This document shows positions 55,721 through 55,794 of a stretch of DNA of 55,794 nucleotides, piece by piece; position 1 is the stretch's first letter, and each line of letters opens with the position of its first letter. The stretch covers positions 1 through 55,794 of the IMG/VR virus record IMGVR_UViG_3300034374_009302, one strand, 5' to 3'. The stretch is from a virus. The notes under the pieces are model-generated. The model saw only the letters and a list, made by a program, of their open reading frames with translations, did no database searches and was not told where the DNA came from. A program made the position numbers and the translations under genes.

Positions 55721-55794
55721 AAACACCAATCTATATAACACGAACTTGGTTTAGAATATTTGGATACGGATTAAGTTGGACTAAACAACCAAGA
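55717..55794 (+). CDS. TFNTKER-array gene 6, partial
   Basis: The frame opens MKTPIYITRTWFRIFGYGLS followed by WTKQPR and runs off the right edge. FRIFGYGLSWT resembles a small phage protein I recall, with FGYGLxWK near its start. Whether it too ends in TFNTKER cannot be seen. Confidence 0.6.
   Translation, partial: MKTPIYITRTWFRIFGYGLSWTKQPR

Noticed and set aside
1-55794. CRISPR array, insertion sequence or integrase
   Set aside because: No regularly spaced palindromic repeats with unique spacers, no transposase or integrase motifs, and no terminal inverted repeats were seen. The TFNTKER repeats sit at gene ends with variable coding spacers and are not CRISPR-like.

Overview
The window looks like part of the genome of a large T4-like myovirus that infects a marine Flavobacteriia/Bacteroidetes host. 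The T4 side is seen in the minus-strand morphogenesis block: large terminase, portal, prohead protease and an acidic scaffold-like protein, in the T4 order 17-20-21-22. The host side is inferred from bacteroidete-type promoters (TTTG-N18-20-TAnnTTTG), a bS21 that looks flavobacterial, a flavobacterial peroxiredoxin-thioredoxin-small-protein operon, a type IX secretion (T9SS) sorting domain, bacteroidete-style signal peptides and lipoboxes, and AT-rich DNA with almost no Shine-Dalgarno sequences.

Layout. 1-13.2 kb (minus): head genes, acidic virion-type proteins, a nucleotidyltransferase, a KTSC protein and a double-UVR (McsA-like) protein; a bS21 gene sits on the plus strand inside the head block. 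13.2-23.7 kb (mostly plus): an N-domain-less ClpC ATPase, an M20 peptidase, a CAP-family exported protein, a tmRNA with an unusual tag, peroxiredoxin-thioredoxin-DUF6952-like, a DUF6011 protein and a C-type lectin with a T9SS domain. 23.7-31.7 kb (minus): GT25 glycosyltransferase, amidase endolysin and a run of large proteins that are probably virion or internal proteins. 31.7-43 kb: mixed strands, with lipoprotein, RmlC epimerase, a 1018-residue fusion that carries a PPK2 polyphosphate kinase, a holin-like membrane protein, a SAP protein and a metalloprotease. 43-55.8 kb (plus): exported beta-helix lipoprotein and nuclease, thioesterase, FKBP, a probable small RNA, two carbamoyltransferases, a membrane-anchored glucosaminidase, a metallophosphoesterase, and finally an array of tiny genes that share a C-terminal TFNTKER peptide.

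Two promoter classes divide the genes. Plus-strand accessory genes mostly have host-type promoters. The minus-strand virion-type genes, plus bS21, the holin candidate and the small RNA, have a phage motif, TATTTAT(A/T), a short distance upstream, always in the sense orientation. Many proteins downstream of that motif start with a short helical leader ending in (L/I)xE, which resembles the processing site of T4 prohead protease.

Read together, the accessory genes suggest a phage that remodels host protein turnover (ClpC, UVR protein, peptidase, tmRNA), translation (bS21), redox state, envelope and exoproteome (lectin, CAP protein, nuclease, lipoproteins, GT25, RmlC) and possibly DNA chemistry (carbamoyltransferases). 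The strongest candidate for an undescribed system is the TFNTKER small-gene array at the right end, followed by the proteolysis/tmRNA module and the PPK2 fusion. All functions are inferred from reading the sequence; no database search was run.
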